Source: Neobacillus drentensis | Lineage (GTDB): Bacteria; Bacillota; Bacilli; Bacillales; Cytobacillaceae | Assembly: GCF_021560175.1 (NCBI RefSeq) | Contig: NZ_CP091110.1 | Location: forward strand, 610,001 to 674,000 | Reading direction: 5' to 3' | Length of the DNA: 64,000 bases | In this document: positions 17,206 through 26,479 of the stretch, one piece after another | Layout of the letters: each line of letters opens with the position of its first letter | Numbering within the stretch: the stretch's first letter is position 1 | Notes under the pieces: model-generated | The model's input: only the letters and a program-made list of their open reading frames with translations | Database searches by the model: none | Told to the model about the DNA's origin: nothing | Program-made: the position numbers and the translations under genes

Positions 17206-18174
17206 GTGCCAAGTATTAAGGATGTTGCCAATTTAGCAGGGGTAGGGGTTGGCACTGTCTCTAGAGTCATAAACAATCATTTAAATGTGACACCCGAAAC
17301 CATAAAGAAAGTAAATGATGCAATTAAACAATTAAACTACATACCTAACGAAGTGGCAAGAAATTTTAAAATGCAAAGGTCGAAAATGGTTGCGCTTTTG
17401 CTTCCGAGTGTATGGCATCCTTTCTTCTCAGAAATGGCCTTTTACATCGAAGATCAACTTGACCAAGATGGGTTTAAGCTAATGCTCTGTAATAGCGGGG
17501 GAAGGCCTGATAAAGAAGTCTATTACCTTGACATGTTCTACCAAAACAAAGTCGCAGGTATTATCGGACTCACTTACAATGACATTGAAGCAAATGTAAA
17601 TACGGACATTCCATTTATTAGTATTGATCGTCATTTAGGAACAAACATTACCTGTGTGACAAGTGATAACTATGAAGGTGGAAGAGTGGCTTTAAGAGAA
17701 CTTGCAAAGGCTGGAGTAAAGAAAGCCGCATATCTAGGTATAACGAGTGATGCTTATAGTGAAGTCGTCCTGAGGAAAAACGGATTCGTAGATGAAGCAA
17801 AATTACACGGTATCGAATGTGTCACATTTGAAGAAAACGACAATGTATACAACGATGATGCTTTTTTCAACCGTTTCTTTCAAAACCATGGCGATATTGA
17901 TGGAATCTTTGCGAATACAGATATTCTTGCTGCTAAATACATCAAAAAAGCAAATGAAAAAGGCTTGAAAATTCCTGAAGATGTAAAGGTCATTGGATAT
18001 GACGGAATTCAGGACAATGATTTGTTTCATCCAATCCTTTCCACCATCAGACAGCCGGTTGAAGAAATGGCGAGAATGTCTGTCAACCTTTTGCTAAGAA
18101 AAATTGAAGGCGAAGAGCTGGAGCAAGAGATTTATCGAATACCAATTCACTATCGGAAAGGGGAAACAACGTAA
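17206..18174 (+). CDS. LacI family transcriptional regulator of the ABC fructan/sucrose cluster
   Basis: A 322-aa LacI/GalR repressor. HTH IKDVANLAGVGVGTVSRVIN at residues 4-23; sugar-binding domain complete. GTG start with GGAGG 9-10 nt upstream. Four copies of GAAACGTTTC, two before its own gene and two before the permease operon, indicate autoregulation and control of the downstream transporter/fructokinase/GH32 genes. Effector is probably a fructose-containing sugar or sugar phosphate (from context). Confidence 0.92.
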   Translation: MPSIKDVANLAGVGVGTVSRVINNHLNVTPETIKKVNDAIKQLNYIPNEVARNFKMQRSKMVALLLPSVWHPFFSEMAFYIEDQLDQDGFKLMLCNSGGRPDKEVYYLDMFYQNKVAGIIGLTYNDIEANVNTDIPFISIDRHLGTNITCVTSDNYEGGRVALRELAKAGVKKAAYLGITSDAYSEVVLRKNGFVDEAKLHGIECVTFEENDNVYNDDAFFNRFFQNHGDIDGIFANTDILAAKYIKKANEKGLKIPEDVKVIGYDGIQDNDLFHPILSTIRQPVEEMARMSVNLLLRKIEGEELEQEIYRIPIHYRKGETT

Positions 18175-18194
18175 CTAATTTTTTTAGCTAAGAT

Positions 18195-18307
18195 TGGAAA
18201 CGTTTCAACAGGATAGCTGGGGAGTCATGAAATAAATGAGAGAATGACCGTCCCCCTTTTCCTTGAATAGGTACTAAATTTTTTTAACTCTTGATGGAAA
18301 CGTTTCA
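18195..18307. promoter_or_regulatory. Duplicated operator TGGAAACGTTTCA, exactly 100 bp apart
   Basis: Operators at 18195-18207 and 18295-18307. The preceding 20 or so bases (ACTAAnTTTTTTTA...) are also similar, so the whole operator block looks duplicated. Two sites 100 bp apart could support repression by looping. Confidence 0.75.
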
Positions 18308-18400
18308 ACAGCTGAAATGGAGTGCATAAGCTAGTCTTGCAGCCTGATAGATTGCCTGCTCGAACATGTATTTATTTTAAAAAAAGTTGAGGGAGAGAAT

Positions 18401-19372
18401 ATGAAATTAACCTTAAAAGCTTCCACTAATTCCTTAAAACCATCTACCATTCCATTGGAGCGTTTAAACAAGAAAAGTAGAGTGAAAAGGATCATGGAAA
18501 ACTATGAGCTCTATCTCTTTTTATTGCCAGCCATCGTCTATTTTATTGTATTTCAATATATTCCTATGTATGGTGTTTTAATCGCCTTTAAAGATTTTAC
18601 CCCGTCACTTGGAATTTTAGGAAGCCCTTGGGTAGGTTTTGAACACTTCGAACGATTTTTTCATTCTTATCAGTTTTGGGATTTAATTAAGAATTCTCTG
18701 GGGTTGAGTATTTTTCAACTTATCATCGGATTTCCGATGCCCATTATTATTGCCCTTTTGCTAAATCAAATGATTCATGAAAAATATAAGCGATTTGTCC
18801 AAACCGTCATTTATGCCCCGCATTTTATTTCCATTGTGGTACTCGCTGGAATGATGTTTGTCTTTTTTTCAGATAAAGGACTAATTAATAGTGTTGTCAC
18901 GTTATTCGGAGGAAAAGCGGTTGCTTTTATGTCAGAGCCTGATTGGTTTAAGCCCCTTTATATCGGTTCCGGAGTTTGGCAGGAAACGGGTTGGGCTTGT
19001 ATTGTCTATCTCGCTGCGCTCGCAGGTGTCAGCCCGGAAATTCATGAAGCCGCAACGATGGATGGGGCAAATAAATGGCAGCGAATCTTACATGTTGATA
19101 TACCAGCAATTATGCCTACAGCCATTATTCTTCTCATTTTGTCTGTTGGGAATCTAATGAATATTGGTTTTGAAAAGGCCTACCTGATGCAGACGCCTCT
19201 TAATCAACCGGCTGCAGAGATTATCCCAACATACGTTTATAAAGTGGGATTACAGCAAGCTGAATACAGTTTTGGAGCGGCAGTTGGATTATTTAACAGC
19301 ATAATTAATTTGATTCTGCTCTTTATTGTCAACAAAACAGCCAAGAAACTTTCTGGCTCAGGGCTATGGTGA
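18401..19372 (+). CDS. Carbohydrate ABC transporter permease (LplB type)
   Basis: A 323-aa inner-membrane subunit with six membrane segments after a cytosolic N-terminus of about 45 residues. The EAA loop motif appears as EIHEAATMDGANKWQRILHVDIPAI. It pairs with the 19385 permease and the 20547 binding protein (CUT1 family, LplABC/YtcP subtype). No ATPase gene is in the cluster; such systems normally share a general MsmX-type ATPase encoded elsewhere. ATG has GAGGGAGAG upstream. Confidence 0.92.
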   Translation: MKLTLKASTNSLKPSTIPLERLNKKSRVKRIMENYELYLFLLPAIVYFIVFQYIPMYGVLIAFKDFTPSLGILGSPWVGFEHFERFFHSYQFWDLIKNSLGLSIFQLIIGFPMPIIIALLLNQMIHEKYKRFVQTVIYAPHFISIVVLAGMMFVFFSDKGLINSVVTLFGGKAVAFMSEPDWFKPLYIGSGVWQETGWACIVYLAALAGVSPEIHEAATMDGANKWQRILHVDIPAIMPTAIILLILSVGNLMNIGFEKAYLMQTPLNQPAAEIIPTYVYKVGLQQAEYSFGAAVGLFNSIINLILLFIVNKTAKKLSGSGLW

Positions 19373-19384
19373 GGAGGATTAAAC

Positions 19385-20284
19385 ATGGCAAGTACAGTAA
19401 AAAAAATAAAATCAAAAGAAGATAAGATATTTGACGTGGTTAATACCATTTTCTTATCGCTGATTTGCTTGGCGGTATTATATCCATTATATTTCGTCAT
19501 TATTGCTTCCATCAGCAACCCGAATATGGTCTATAACGGTGATGTTTGGCTTTTCCCGAAGGATATCACTTTTGAAGGATACAAGCGAATTTTCAGCGAC
19601 CCGAAAATTTGGCTCGGGTATAAAAACACGGTGGTATACACTGTTGTTGGAACGATTGTACAGGTTTCACTGACACTAATGGCAGCTTATGCGCTCTCAC
19701 GCAAGGACTTTTACGGAAAAAGCTTTTTTATGATGGTGATCCTTTTCACGATGTTCTTTAATGGGGGGTTAATCCCAACCTATTTAGTGGTCAAGGATTT
19801 AGGAATGCTTAATACAATTTGGGCCATGATTCTTCCTAAAGCAGTCGCGGTTTGGAATCTGATAGTAGCCAGAAGTTTCTTTGAAGAGAATATACCGAAT
19901 GAACTTCTTGAGGCAGGGAAAATTGATGGATGTTCTAACACTAGATTTTTCCTGAAAGTGGTACTGCCGCTTTCTAAACCAATCATAGCGGTTATGGTTT
20001 TGTTTTACGCAGTTGGACAATGGAACTCGTACTTTGATGCCCTCATCTATTTAAATGATGAGAGTCTTTATCCTTTGCAATTAATCTTGAGAAATATTCT
20101 GACCCAAAATCAGCTTAGCATCAAAATGTTAAGCGATCTTGATAACCTTGCAGCGCAGCAGCAGGTAGGAGAAATCATTAAATATGGAATTATTATTGTG
20201 GGAGCCCTCCCATTGTTAATTGTTTATCCATTTGTTCAAAGGCATTTTGTTAAAGGTGTATTAATTGGCGGAGTAAAGGGATGA
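19385..20284 (+). CDS. Carbohydrate ABC transporter permease (LplC/YtcP type)
   Basis: A 299-aa permease with six membrane segments and the EAA motif ELLEAGKIDGCSNTRFFLKVVLPL. It starts 12 nt after the first permease with GAGGAGG as ribosome site. It forms the membrane pore with 18401. Downstream, a MITE-like repeat (20326-20510) separates it from the binding-protein gene. Confidence 0.92.
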   Translation: MASTVKKIKSKEDKIFDVVNTIFLSLICLAVLYPLYFVIIASISNPNMVYNGDVWLFPKDITFEGYKRIFSDPKIWLGYKNTVVYTVVGTIVQVSLTLMAAYALSRKDFYGKSFFMMVILFTMFFNGGLIPTYLVVKDLGMLNTIWAMILPKAVAVWNLIVARSFFEENIPNELLEAGKIDGCSNTRFFLKVVLPLSKPIIAVMVLFYAVGQWNSYFDALIYLNDESLYPLQLILRNILTQNQLSIKMLSDLDNLAAQQQVGEIIKYGIIIVGALPLLIVYPFVQRHFVKGVLIGGVKG

Positions 20285-20325
20285 TCATTTAGATAACCGC
20301 AACCATTTCGCCATTTTATAAAAAT

Positions 20326-20510
20326 AGGCTGTGTTAACAGATACTTTTGAATTTGAGCCATGTTGATTGGAGTGGAGGGCGTGAAGACTCCTGCGGGAGT
20401 ACGGGGCTGGGGAGACCCCGCAGGCGCTTAAGCGCCGAGGAGGCTCCCCGGACCGCCCGCGGAAAGCGAAACGCCTGGAACGGAAATCAACATCCAAGTT
20501 AACACAGCCT
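20326..20510. mobile_element. MITE-like element with 13-bp terminal inverted repeats, copy 1
   Basis: A 185-bp GC-rich element bounded by AGGCTGTGTTAAC and GTTAACACAGCCT, with inner ATGTTGATT/AATCAACAT pairs and strong internal hairpins (GGAGACCCCGCAGG...). It carries no gene. It lies between ABC permease and binding-protein genes. A shortened, inverted copy is at 58272-58402. Its composition (GC-rich) is unlike the surrounding DNA. Confidence 0.85.
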
Positions 20511-20546
20511 GAAAATAAAAAAATAATCATAAAGGGAGAGCACGAC

Positions 20547-22154
20547 ATGAAAAAGTCATGGGTAAGGAATTCACTGGTTTTATCAATTAGTTTATCTGCT
20601 ATTCTCGCTGGCTGCTCGAATAGTTCAAACAGCAATGCAAGTGAAAAGAAAGTCAATGTGAAGATGAATGAAACTGGCTTACCGATTGTTGATAAAAACA
20701 TAACGTTGAATTTTGTATCACCTAAATCCTCTTTAGCTCCAAATTTTAAAGACATGACACTGTTCAAGGAGCTGCAGAAACAGACTCATGTTCAAGTTAA
20801 GTGGAACAACATTCCAAGTGAAGGATATCAAGAGAAGAAAAACCTACTGCTCTCAAGCGGAGATTTACCAGATGCCTTTTATAATTCCGGATTTACAGAT
20901 TTAGATATTGTGAAGTATGCAAAAGATGGAACGATCATTCCTCTCGATAAATTAATAGATAAGTATATGCCTAACCTAAAAAAGAGATTAGAAGAAAGAC
21001 CAGCTCTAAAGAGTGTGATCACTGCTCCTGATGGACACATTTATTCACTGCCGAGAGCAGAGGAAATGGACCTTGTTGGATTGCCGAACACCATGTACAT
21101 AAACAAAACATGGCTGGATAAGTTAGGTTTGAAAATGCCGACTACCGTTGAAGAATATCATGATGTCCTAAAAGCGTTCCAGGATAAAGACGCCAACGGA
21201 AACGGCAAAAAAGATGAGATTGGGTTAACGTATCTATTTAATGGCTGGTGTGGAAACTTTGGTGATATGATTGCTGCTTTTGGTGTTCCTGACAACAATG
21301 ACCACCGTATTGTCCGTGATGGAAAAGTCATCTTCAGTGCGGTGCAGCCGGAATATAAGAAGGCAATTGCTTATTACCATAAGTGGGTGAAAGAAGGAAT
21401 CCTTGATCCCGAAGCAACCACCCAGGATCAAGCAAAATTATTCTCAAAAGGGAAAACAAAAGACGAAACACTTGGTTCGTTTATTTGGTGGGAAGATACT
21501 GAACTAGTCGGAACGGACCGTCAAGATGACTATGCGGTTCTGCCGCCTCTTAAAGGACCAGATGGAACACCGATTGTAGGACGTTCTAATTACTCTGAAT
21601 ACAGCCGTGATGCTTTTGTAATCACGAAAGCCAATAAATATCCAGAGATTACGGCAAGATGGGTGGACCAGTTATATGATCCAAAAGAATCGGCTCAGGT
21701 TGACTGGGGTCCACTTGGTGAAATTTATGAAGAAGATGCAAATGGAATGCTTGTAAATAAAGAATTGCCAGCTGGTGTGGCAATGGGAGAATTCCGTCAA
21801 AAAGTAGCTCCTGGAGGACCATTCGTGGTATTAAAAGATGACTTCGGAAAAGTAGTCGACATGGAGCCGCGTGCAAAAGAACGTTTGGCAATTTTAGATA
21901 AGTATTATCGTCCATATGCTGAAAAAGAAAACTATCCACAAGTTTTCTTTAATGAAGAGGATACCAAACGAGTCAATCAGCTGCAGACCGATATTACTCA
22001 GTTTGTTAATCAAAAACAAGCGCACTGGCTGCAAGATGGTGGGATCGAAAAGGAATGGGATAGTTATGTAAAACAATTAGACCAAATGGGACTTCCTGAG
22101 CTAATGAAACTATACCAAAAAGGTCTTGATAATTTTAATAAGAACAATAAATAA
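20547..22154 (+). CDS. Extracellular sugar-binding lipoprotein of the ABC importer (LplA type)
   Basis: A 535-aa solute-binding protein. The signal peptide ends in lipobox LAGC (Cys at about residue 22), so the mature protein is lipid-anchored outside the membrane. The length and the NGNGKKDEIGLT segment (a calcium-loop-like stretch common in this family) are typical of LplA/LipO proteins. ATG has AAAGGGAGAG upstream. Together with the two permeases it would take up oligosaccharides; the GH32 and fructokinase genes point to fructose-containing sugars. Confidence 0.92.
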   Translation: MKKSWVRNSLVLSISLSAILAGCSNSSNSNASEKKVNVKMNETGLPIVDKNITLNFVSPKSSLAPNFKDMTLFKELQKQTHVQVKWNNIPSEGYQEKKNLLLSSGDLPDAFYNSGFTDLDIVKYAKDGTIIPLDKLIDKYMPNLKKRLEERPALKSVITAPDGHIYSLPRAEEMDLVGLPNTMYINKTWLDKLGLKMPTTVEEYHDVLKAFQDKDANGNGKKDEIGLTYLFNGWCGNFGDMIAAFGVPDNNDHRIVRDGKVIFSAVQPEYKKAIAYYHKWVKEGILDPEATTQDQAKLFSKGKTKDETLGSFIWWEDTELVGTDRQDDYAVLPPLKGPDGTPIVGRSNYSEYSRDAFVITKANKYPEITARWVDQLYDPKESAQVDWGPLGEIYEEDANGMLVNKELPAGVAMGEFRQKVAPGGPFVVLKDDFGKVVDMEPRAKERLAILDKYYRPYAEKENYPQVFFNEEDTKRVNQLQTDITQFVNQKQAHWLQDGGIEKEWDSYVKQLDQMGLPELMKLYQKGLDNFNKNNK

Positions 22155-22170
22155 TTCGTGGATTTATTAG

Positions 22171-22212
22171 AGGGCAGAACATTAAGGGTGCCGCCTTTGT
22201 TCTGCCTTATTT
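22171..22212 (+). terminator. Intrinsic terminator after the binding-protein gene
   Basis: Stem GGCAGAAC/GTTCTGCC with an inner AAGG/CCTT pairing, then TTATTTTTT. It probably lowers expression of the downstream kinase and hydrolase relative to the binding protein. Confidence 0.75.
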
Positions 22213-22254
22213 TTTCTAAGGTACACTGAAAAATAAGGAGACAGGTGAACATAC

Positions 22255-23235
22255 ATGTACGATATTACAGCAATCGGGGAGGTACTGATTGATTTTACAC
22301 CTTCCGGGTTTTCAGAAAATGGAGGGATTCTGTTTGAACAGAATCCAGGCGGTGCGCCAGCAAACGTTTTGGCCGTATTATCTAAGTTTCAAAAAAGAAC
22401 TAGATTTATAGGGAAAGTTGGAAACGATCAGTTTGGAACTTTTTTAAGAAATACATTGCAGCAAATCAATGTGGATACTTCAGGGCTAGTGACCTCTGTA
22501 CATACCAATACAACTTTAGCTTTTGTCCACCTGGATCATACGGGGGATCGAACATTTAGTTTTTATCGTGATCCTGGGGCAGATACAACCTTAGAAGTGG
22601 AAGAGATAAACTTTGAAACGATTAAAGATTCACGGATATTTCACTTTGGCTCTGTATCAATGACGAATAACCCTTCTGCTGAAACCACCCTGGCAGCCGT
22701 TTCTTTTGCGAAAGAAAACGGTGTTCTTATTTCCTTTGATCCAAATTTACGGGAATCGTTATGGGGAAGTTTAGAACATGCCAAAGAGATGATGTTCAAA
22801 GGGCTTCAATTATCCGATATTGTAAAAATTTCTGAGGAAGAATTAGTGTTTCTTACCGGGGTTAGTGATTTAGAAGAAGGATCCAAACTGATATGGGAAA
22901 ACTATCAAGTTCCATTATTGTTTATCACTTTAGGTGGAAATGGCTGCTTTTTCAGGCATGGAGAAAAAACAGGTCTAGTACCGGGATATGAAGTAAATGT
23001 ACAAGATACTACAGGAGCAGGAGACGGATTCCTTGGAGGGGTTCTTTATAAGGTTCTTGAGAAAGACGGCAAGATCGATAACTTATCGAAGGAAGAATTA
23101 ACAGAAATAGCTTCGTTTGCTAACGCTGTAGGCGCATTAGCTACATCCAAAAGAGGTGCGATTCTAAGTATGCCTACTCTCGATGAGACAAAAACACTGA
23201 TTACTTCAAAGGTAACGACAAAGGAGAACATATAA
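22255..23235 (+). CDS. Fructokinase (PfkB family), ABC-cluster copy
   Basis: A 326-aa ribokinase-fold kinase. It has GEVLIDF at the N-terminus, NPGGAPANVLAVLSKF, DPNLRESLW and the DTTGAGDGFLGG signature with the catalytic Asp. This pattern is that of ScrK-type fructokinases (ATP + fructose to fructose-6-P). The next gene (GH32) starts 2 nt after its stop, so the two enzymes are made together. A second fructokinase with the same motifs is at 45983. Confidence 0.9.
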   Translation: MYDITAIGEVLIDFTPSGFSENGGILFEQNPGGAPANVLAVLSKFQKRTRFIGKVGNDQFGTFLRNTLQQINVDTSGLVTSVHTNTTLAFVHLDHTGDRTFSFYRDPGADTTLEVEEINFETIKDSRIFHFGSVSMTNNPSAETTLAAVSFAKENGVLISFDPNLRESLWGSLEHAKEMMFKGLQLSDIVKISEEELVFLTGVSDLEEGSKLIWENYQVPLLFITLGGNGCFFRHGEKTGLVPGYEVNVQDTTGAGDGFLGGVLYKVLEKDGKIDNLSKEELTEIASFANAVGALATSKRGAILSMPTLDETKTLITSKVTTKENI

Positions 23236-23237
23236 CT

Positions 23238-24716
23238 ATGGTAATTGAGAAATCTAATTTGCTAAGTTCAGAAAAGTACACAGAAAACTATCGGCCGCAG
23301 TATCATTTTACACCAGAAACCAATTGGATGAACGACCCCAACGGGATGGTATATTTTGAAGGAGAATATCATTTGTTTTATCAATATCATCCGTATAGCA
23401 CAGTATGGGGCCCCATGCATTGGGGACACGCGGTAAGCACGGATTTGATTCATTGGGAGCATCTGCCGATTGCTTTATATCCTGACGAAAATGGTACAAT
23501 TTTCTCCGGAAGTGCGGTAGTGGATTGGAAGGATTCCAGCGGATTTTTTAACGGAGGAACAGGCCTTGTGGCCATCTTCACTTCAGCAGATGGACCAAAA
23601 CAAACGCAAAGCATCGCTTATAGTACGGACAAAGGGAGAACCTGGATTACATATGCTGGGAACCCCGTTTTAATTGATCATACTATCGCAGATTTCCGCG
23701 ACCCAAAAGTATTCTGGCACGAAGAGTCACATAAGTGGATCATGATTTTAGCTGTTGGCAACCATGTAAGAATCTATCTTTCAGATGACTTAAAAACTTG
23801 GGACTTTGCAAGTGAATTTGGCAGGACAGCCGGTTCCCATAACGGAGTATGGGAGTGTCCGGACCTGTTTAAATTGCCAATTGGGGATACGGATAAGAAG
23901 AAATGGGTCATGATTGTCAGCATCGGAAACGATGATGCGCACCCAGAAGGTTCCCGAACGCAGTATTTTGTTGGAGAATTCGATGGAAAAACGTTTATCA
24001 ATGATAATTCGGATGAAACGGTTTTGTGGGTCGACTACGGCCGTGACAATTATGCAGGAGTAACCTGGTCGGATACATTGGACGAAAGACGGGTATTTAT
24101 CGGCTGGATGAGTAATTGGAAATACGCTAACATCACACCGACGAAAGAATGGAGAAGCGCTATGACCCTGCCAAGGGAGTTGTCACTTCACAACACGCCT
24201 GAAGGCATCCGATTAACACAGACTCCTGTAAAGGAAATAGAAAGTCTTCGGAAAGAAAACAGAAAATGGCAAGATTTAATCATTCACTCAAATTCCGACA
24301 ATGTGCTATCCGATTGTAAAGGAAAAGAAATCGAAATACTGGCTGAGTTTGAACTGAATTCTGCAACGGAATTTGGATTAGAAGTAAGGACTTCAAATGA
24401 AGAAAAGACAATTATTGGATATGATGCAGTAAAAGAGGAACTATTTATCAACCGTGAGCATTCAGGTGAAACTTCTTTCCATCCGTTATTCGCTTGTAGA
24501 CACTCTGCAAGAGTAAAACCAGAGGAAAATCGAGTGAAACTTCGTTTATTCTTGGACTGGTCTTCAGTTGAAGTGTTTGCTAATAGTGGTGAAACGATCA
24601 TGACAGACCTAATTTTTCCGAGCAGCACAAGTGAGGGATTAGCATTGTTTGCAAGTGGAGGAGATGTTACACTCGTCTCATTAGAAGTCTATCAGTTAAA
24701 CTCAATCTGGAAATAA
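23238..24716 (+). CDS. Glycoside hydrolase family 32 beta-fructosidase, cytosolic
   Basis: A 492-aa GH32 enzyme. Catalytic motifs: WMNDPNG with nucleophile Asp33, FRDPKVF (transition-state Asp, about residue 155) and WECPDLF (acid/base Glu, about 210). A C-terminal beta-sandwich follows. There is no signal peptide, so it acts in the cytosol on sugars brought in by the ABC importer. The WMNDPNG form is that of levanases/invertases/exo-fructosidases rather than of PTS-coupled sucrose-6-P hydrolases (LLNDPNG, as at 44492). Substrate is probably unphosphorylated sucrose or short fructans. Confidence 0.92.
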   Translation: MVIEKSNLLSSEKYTENYRPQYHFTPETNWMNDPNGMVYFEGEYHLFYQYHPYSTVWGPMHWGHAVSTDLIHWEHLPIALYPDENGTIFSGSAVVDWKDSSGFFNGGTGLVAIFTSADGPKQTQSIAYSTDKGRTWITYAGNPVLIDHTIADFRDPKVFWHEESHKWIMILAVGNHVRIYLSDDLKTWDFASEFGRTAGSHNGVWECPDLFKLPIGDTDKKKWVMIVSIGNDDAHPEGSRTQYFVGEFDGKTFINDNSDETVLWVDYGRDNYAGVTWSDTLDERRVFIGWMSNWKYANITPTKEWRSAMTLPRELSLHNTPEGIRLTQTPVKEIESLRKENRKWQDLIIHSNSDNVLSDCKGKEIEILAEFELNSATEFGLEVRTSNEEKTIIGYDAVKEELFINREHSGETSFHPLFACRHSARVKPEENRVKLRLFLDWSSVEVFANSGETIMTDLIFPSSTSEGLALFASGGDVTLVSLEVYQLNSIWK

Positions 24717-24732
24717 AAAGGGGAAGTCATCC

Positions 24733-25299
24733 ATGAATATCCTAAATAGTCGAATGCTGAGGGGCATTGAAAGAATGGTAGACCTATTTTTATTGAATCT
24801 GATCTGGCTTATTGTATGCATTCCAGTGGTGACCATTTTTCCAGCGACAACTGCGATGTATGGCGTGATTCGAAAATGGGTTATAGGCAAAGAAACAGAC
24901 GGGGTTTTCCGAACCTTTTTCGGGTTATTCCGGGAATGTTTTTTTCAGAGCATGGGACTCTCGATCCCATGGTTTGGATTAGCCTATCTAATTTTTCTCA
25001 ATTATCAACTGGTGCATTCGAACATGCTAATGATGGGTATTCTTGGGGTGTTAGCTCTATTATTTTTATCGATAACTGTTTATTTATTTCCCGTAATGGC
25101 TCATTTTGAGACTAAGTGGAAACATATCATTCGAAATTCACTTATAATGGCCATTTCTTATCCTTTGACAACAGTCTTGTTAATTGGGATTCTCCTCATT
25201 TCGCTCTATCTTATTTATTTAATACCGGCAATGATTTTTATTGTGGGAAGCATTTCTGTTTATGGATCCTATACCGTTTGCCATAGGTTATTTACGTGA
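24733..25299 (+). CDS. DUF624 (YesL-like) membrane protein
   Basis: A 188-aa protein with about four to five membrane segments and the N-terminal MLRGIERMVDLFLLNLIWLIVCIP pattern of DUF624/YesL. Such proteins are regularly encoded with LplABC-type sugar importers, but their function is not established. RBS AGGGGAAG before ATG 24733. Last gene of the cluster, followed by a terminator. Confidence 0.88.
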   Translation: MNILNSRMLRGIERMVDLFLLNLIWLIVCIPVVTIFPATTAMYGVIRKWVIGKETDGVFRTFFGLFRECFFQSMGLSIPWFGLAYLIFLNYQLVHSNMLMMGILGVLALLFLSITVYLFPVMAHFETKWKHIIRNSLIMAISYPLTTVLLIGILLISLYLIYLIPAMIFIVGSISVYGSYTVCHRLFT

Positions 25300-25333
25300 T
25301 TCTGTTTGATTCAAAAATTCAAATGAAACTATG

Positions 25334-25372
25334 AGGCTTGATGTTTGTTGCTGCAAACACAAGCCTTTATAC
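25334..25372 (+). terminator. Intrinsic terminator of the ABC fructan cluster
   Basis: Stem AGGCTTG-TGTTTG/CAAACA-CAAGCCT then TTATACTTTT. Confidence 0.85.
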
Positions 25373-25498
25373 TTTTGTTATTAATACACCCTTTTTACCT
25401 TTCCTCTGAGTGAAGCCTCCTTTTATTACTTGCTTTCTAAAGGACATTTCTAAATAATAAAAGCGTAAACAAATTTTGAACGAATGAGGGTATTTTAG

Positions 25499-26464
25499 TT
25501 GAAAGCATTAGTATTTAATACATTTGGCGGTCCAGAAGTTCTCGAATTTACAGAAATGGATAATCCAACGATCGGTCACGAGGAGATTCTCGTAAACATG
25601 AAGGCGATAGGCCTGAACTTTGCTGATATATACAGAAGAAAAGGGAACTACCACTTAGCGGGCAAACCTCCTTATATTTTAGGGTATGAAGGGGCTGGTA
25701 TTGTTGAAAAGGTAGGAGCGAATGTAGAAGGGATAAAGGTGGGCGACCGAATTGCCTTCGCTGATGTACCGTATGCGAACGCGGAGTTGGTTGCTGTCCC
25801 ATTTGAAAAAGCAATCCCAGTTCCGGAATCCATCTCATTGAATGATGCGGCATCTGTCTTGCTTCAAGGATTAACTGCACACTATTTATCCCGGGATAGT
25901 TATGCTGTCAAAGAGAATGACGTGGTTCTGGTACATGCTGCTGCTGGTGGTGTAGGACAGCTGCTTGTTCAAATTGTAAACCTGCTCGGGGGAAAAGTAA
26001 TCGGTTTAACATCATCTGTGGAAAAAGCGGCTGCCGCAAAGGATGCGGGAGCGAAAACGGTTTTCTTGTATCAGGATGATTGGAAAAAACAAGTGATGGA
26101 AGTAACCGGAGGAAAAGGAGTCGATGTGGTTTTTGACTCAGTAGGGTCGACCCTCTCCGACAGTTTTGAGGCTACACGTGTTGGTGGCACCGTTGTGTTT
26201 TATGGAATGGCCGGAGGAGACCCAGCTCCTGTAGATCCAAGGATGTTAATGGATACATCGAAAACCCTGACAGGCGGCGACCTGTGGAACGTACTAACCT
26301 CACGCGCGGAACGGATTGTTCGTTCAAAGGAGCTCTTCCGCTGGATGGAAGAGGGGAAAGTCCGAGTAGCAGAGCCCACCGTTTTCGCACTGAAGGATGG
26401 CGAGGAGGCTCATCGGTATCTTGAAAGCCGTAAAAGTACAGGAAAAATATTATTAATTCCTTAG
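25499..26464 (+). CDS. Zinc-independent quinone oxidoreductase (MDR superfamily, Qor-like)
   Basis: A 321-aa medium-chain reductase. The N-terminal GroES-like domain has GLNFADIYRRKGNY and PYILGYEGAGIVEKVG; the Rossmann domain has VLVHAAAGGVGQLLVQI for NADPH. The zinc-binding Cys/His residues of alcohol dehydrogenases are absent, as expected for quinone oxidoreductases. TTG start with GAGGG 9 nt upstream. Followed after 15 bp by an MBL-fold hydrolase, so they may form a small operon. Confidence 0.9.
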   Translation: MKALVFNTFGGPEVLEFTEMDNPTIGHEEILVNMKAIGLNFADIYRRKGNYHLAGKPPYILGYEGAGIVEKVGANVEGIKVGDRIAFADVPYANAELVAVPFEKAIPVPESISLNDAASVLLQGLTAHYLSRDSYAVKENDVVLVHAAAGGVGQLLVQIVNLLGGKVIGLTSSVEKAAAAKDAGAKTVFLYQDDWKKQVMEVTGGKGVDVVFDSVGSTLSDSFEATRVGGTVVFYGMAGGDPAPVDPRMLMDTSKTLTGGDLWNVLTSRAERIVRSKELFRWMEEGKVRVAEPTVFALKDGEEAHRYLESRKSTGKILLIP

Positions 26465-26479
26465 GGAGAAGGAGCGGTC

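Noticed and set aside
20285..20767. 160-codon minus-strand ORF through the MITE-like repeat
   Set aside because: It runs through non-coding repeat DNA and antisense to the lipoprotein signal peptide; no ribosome site.
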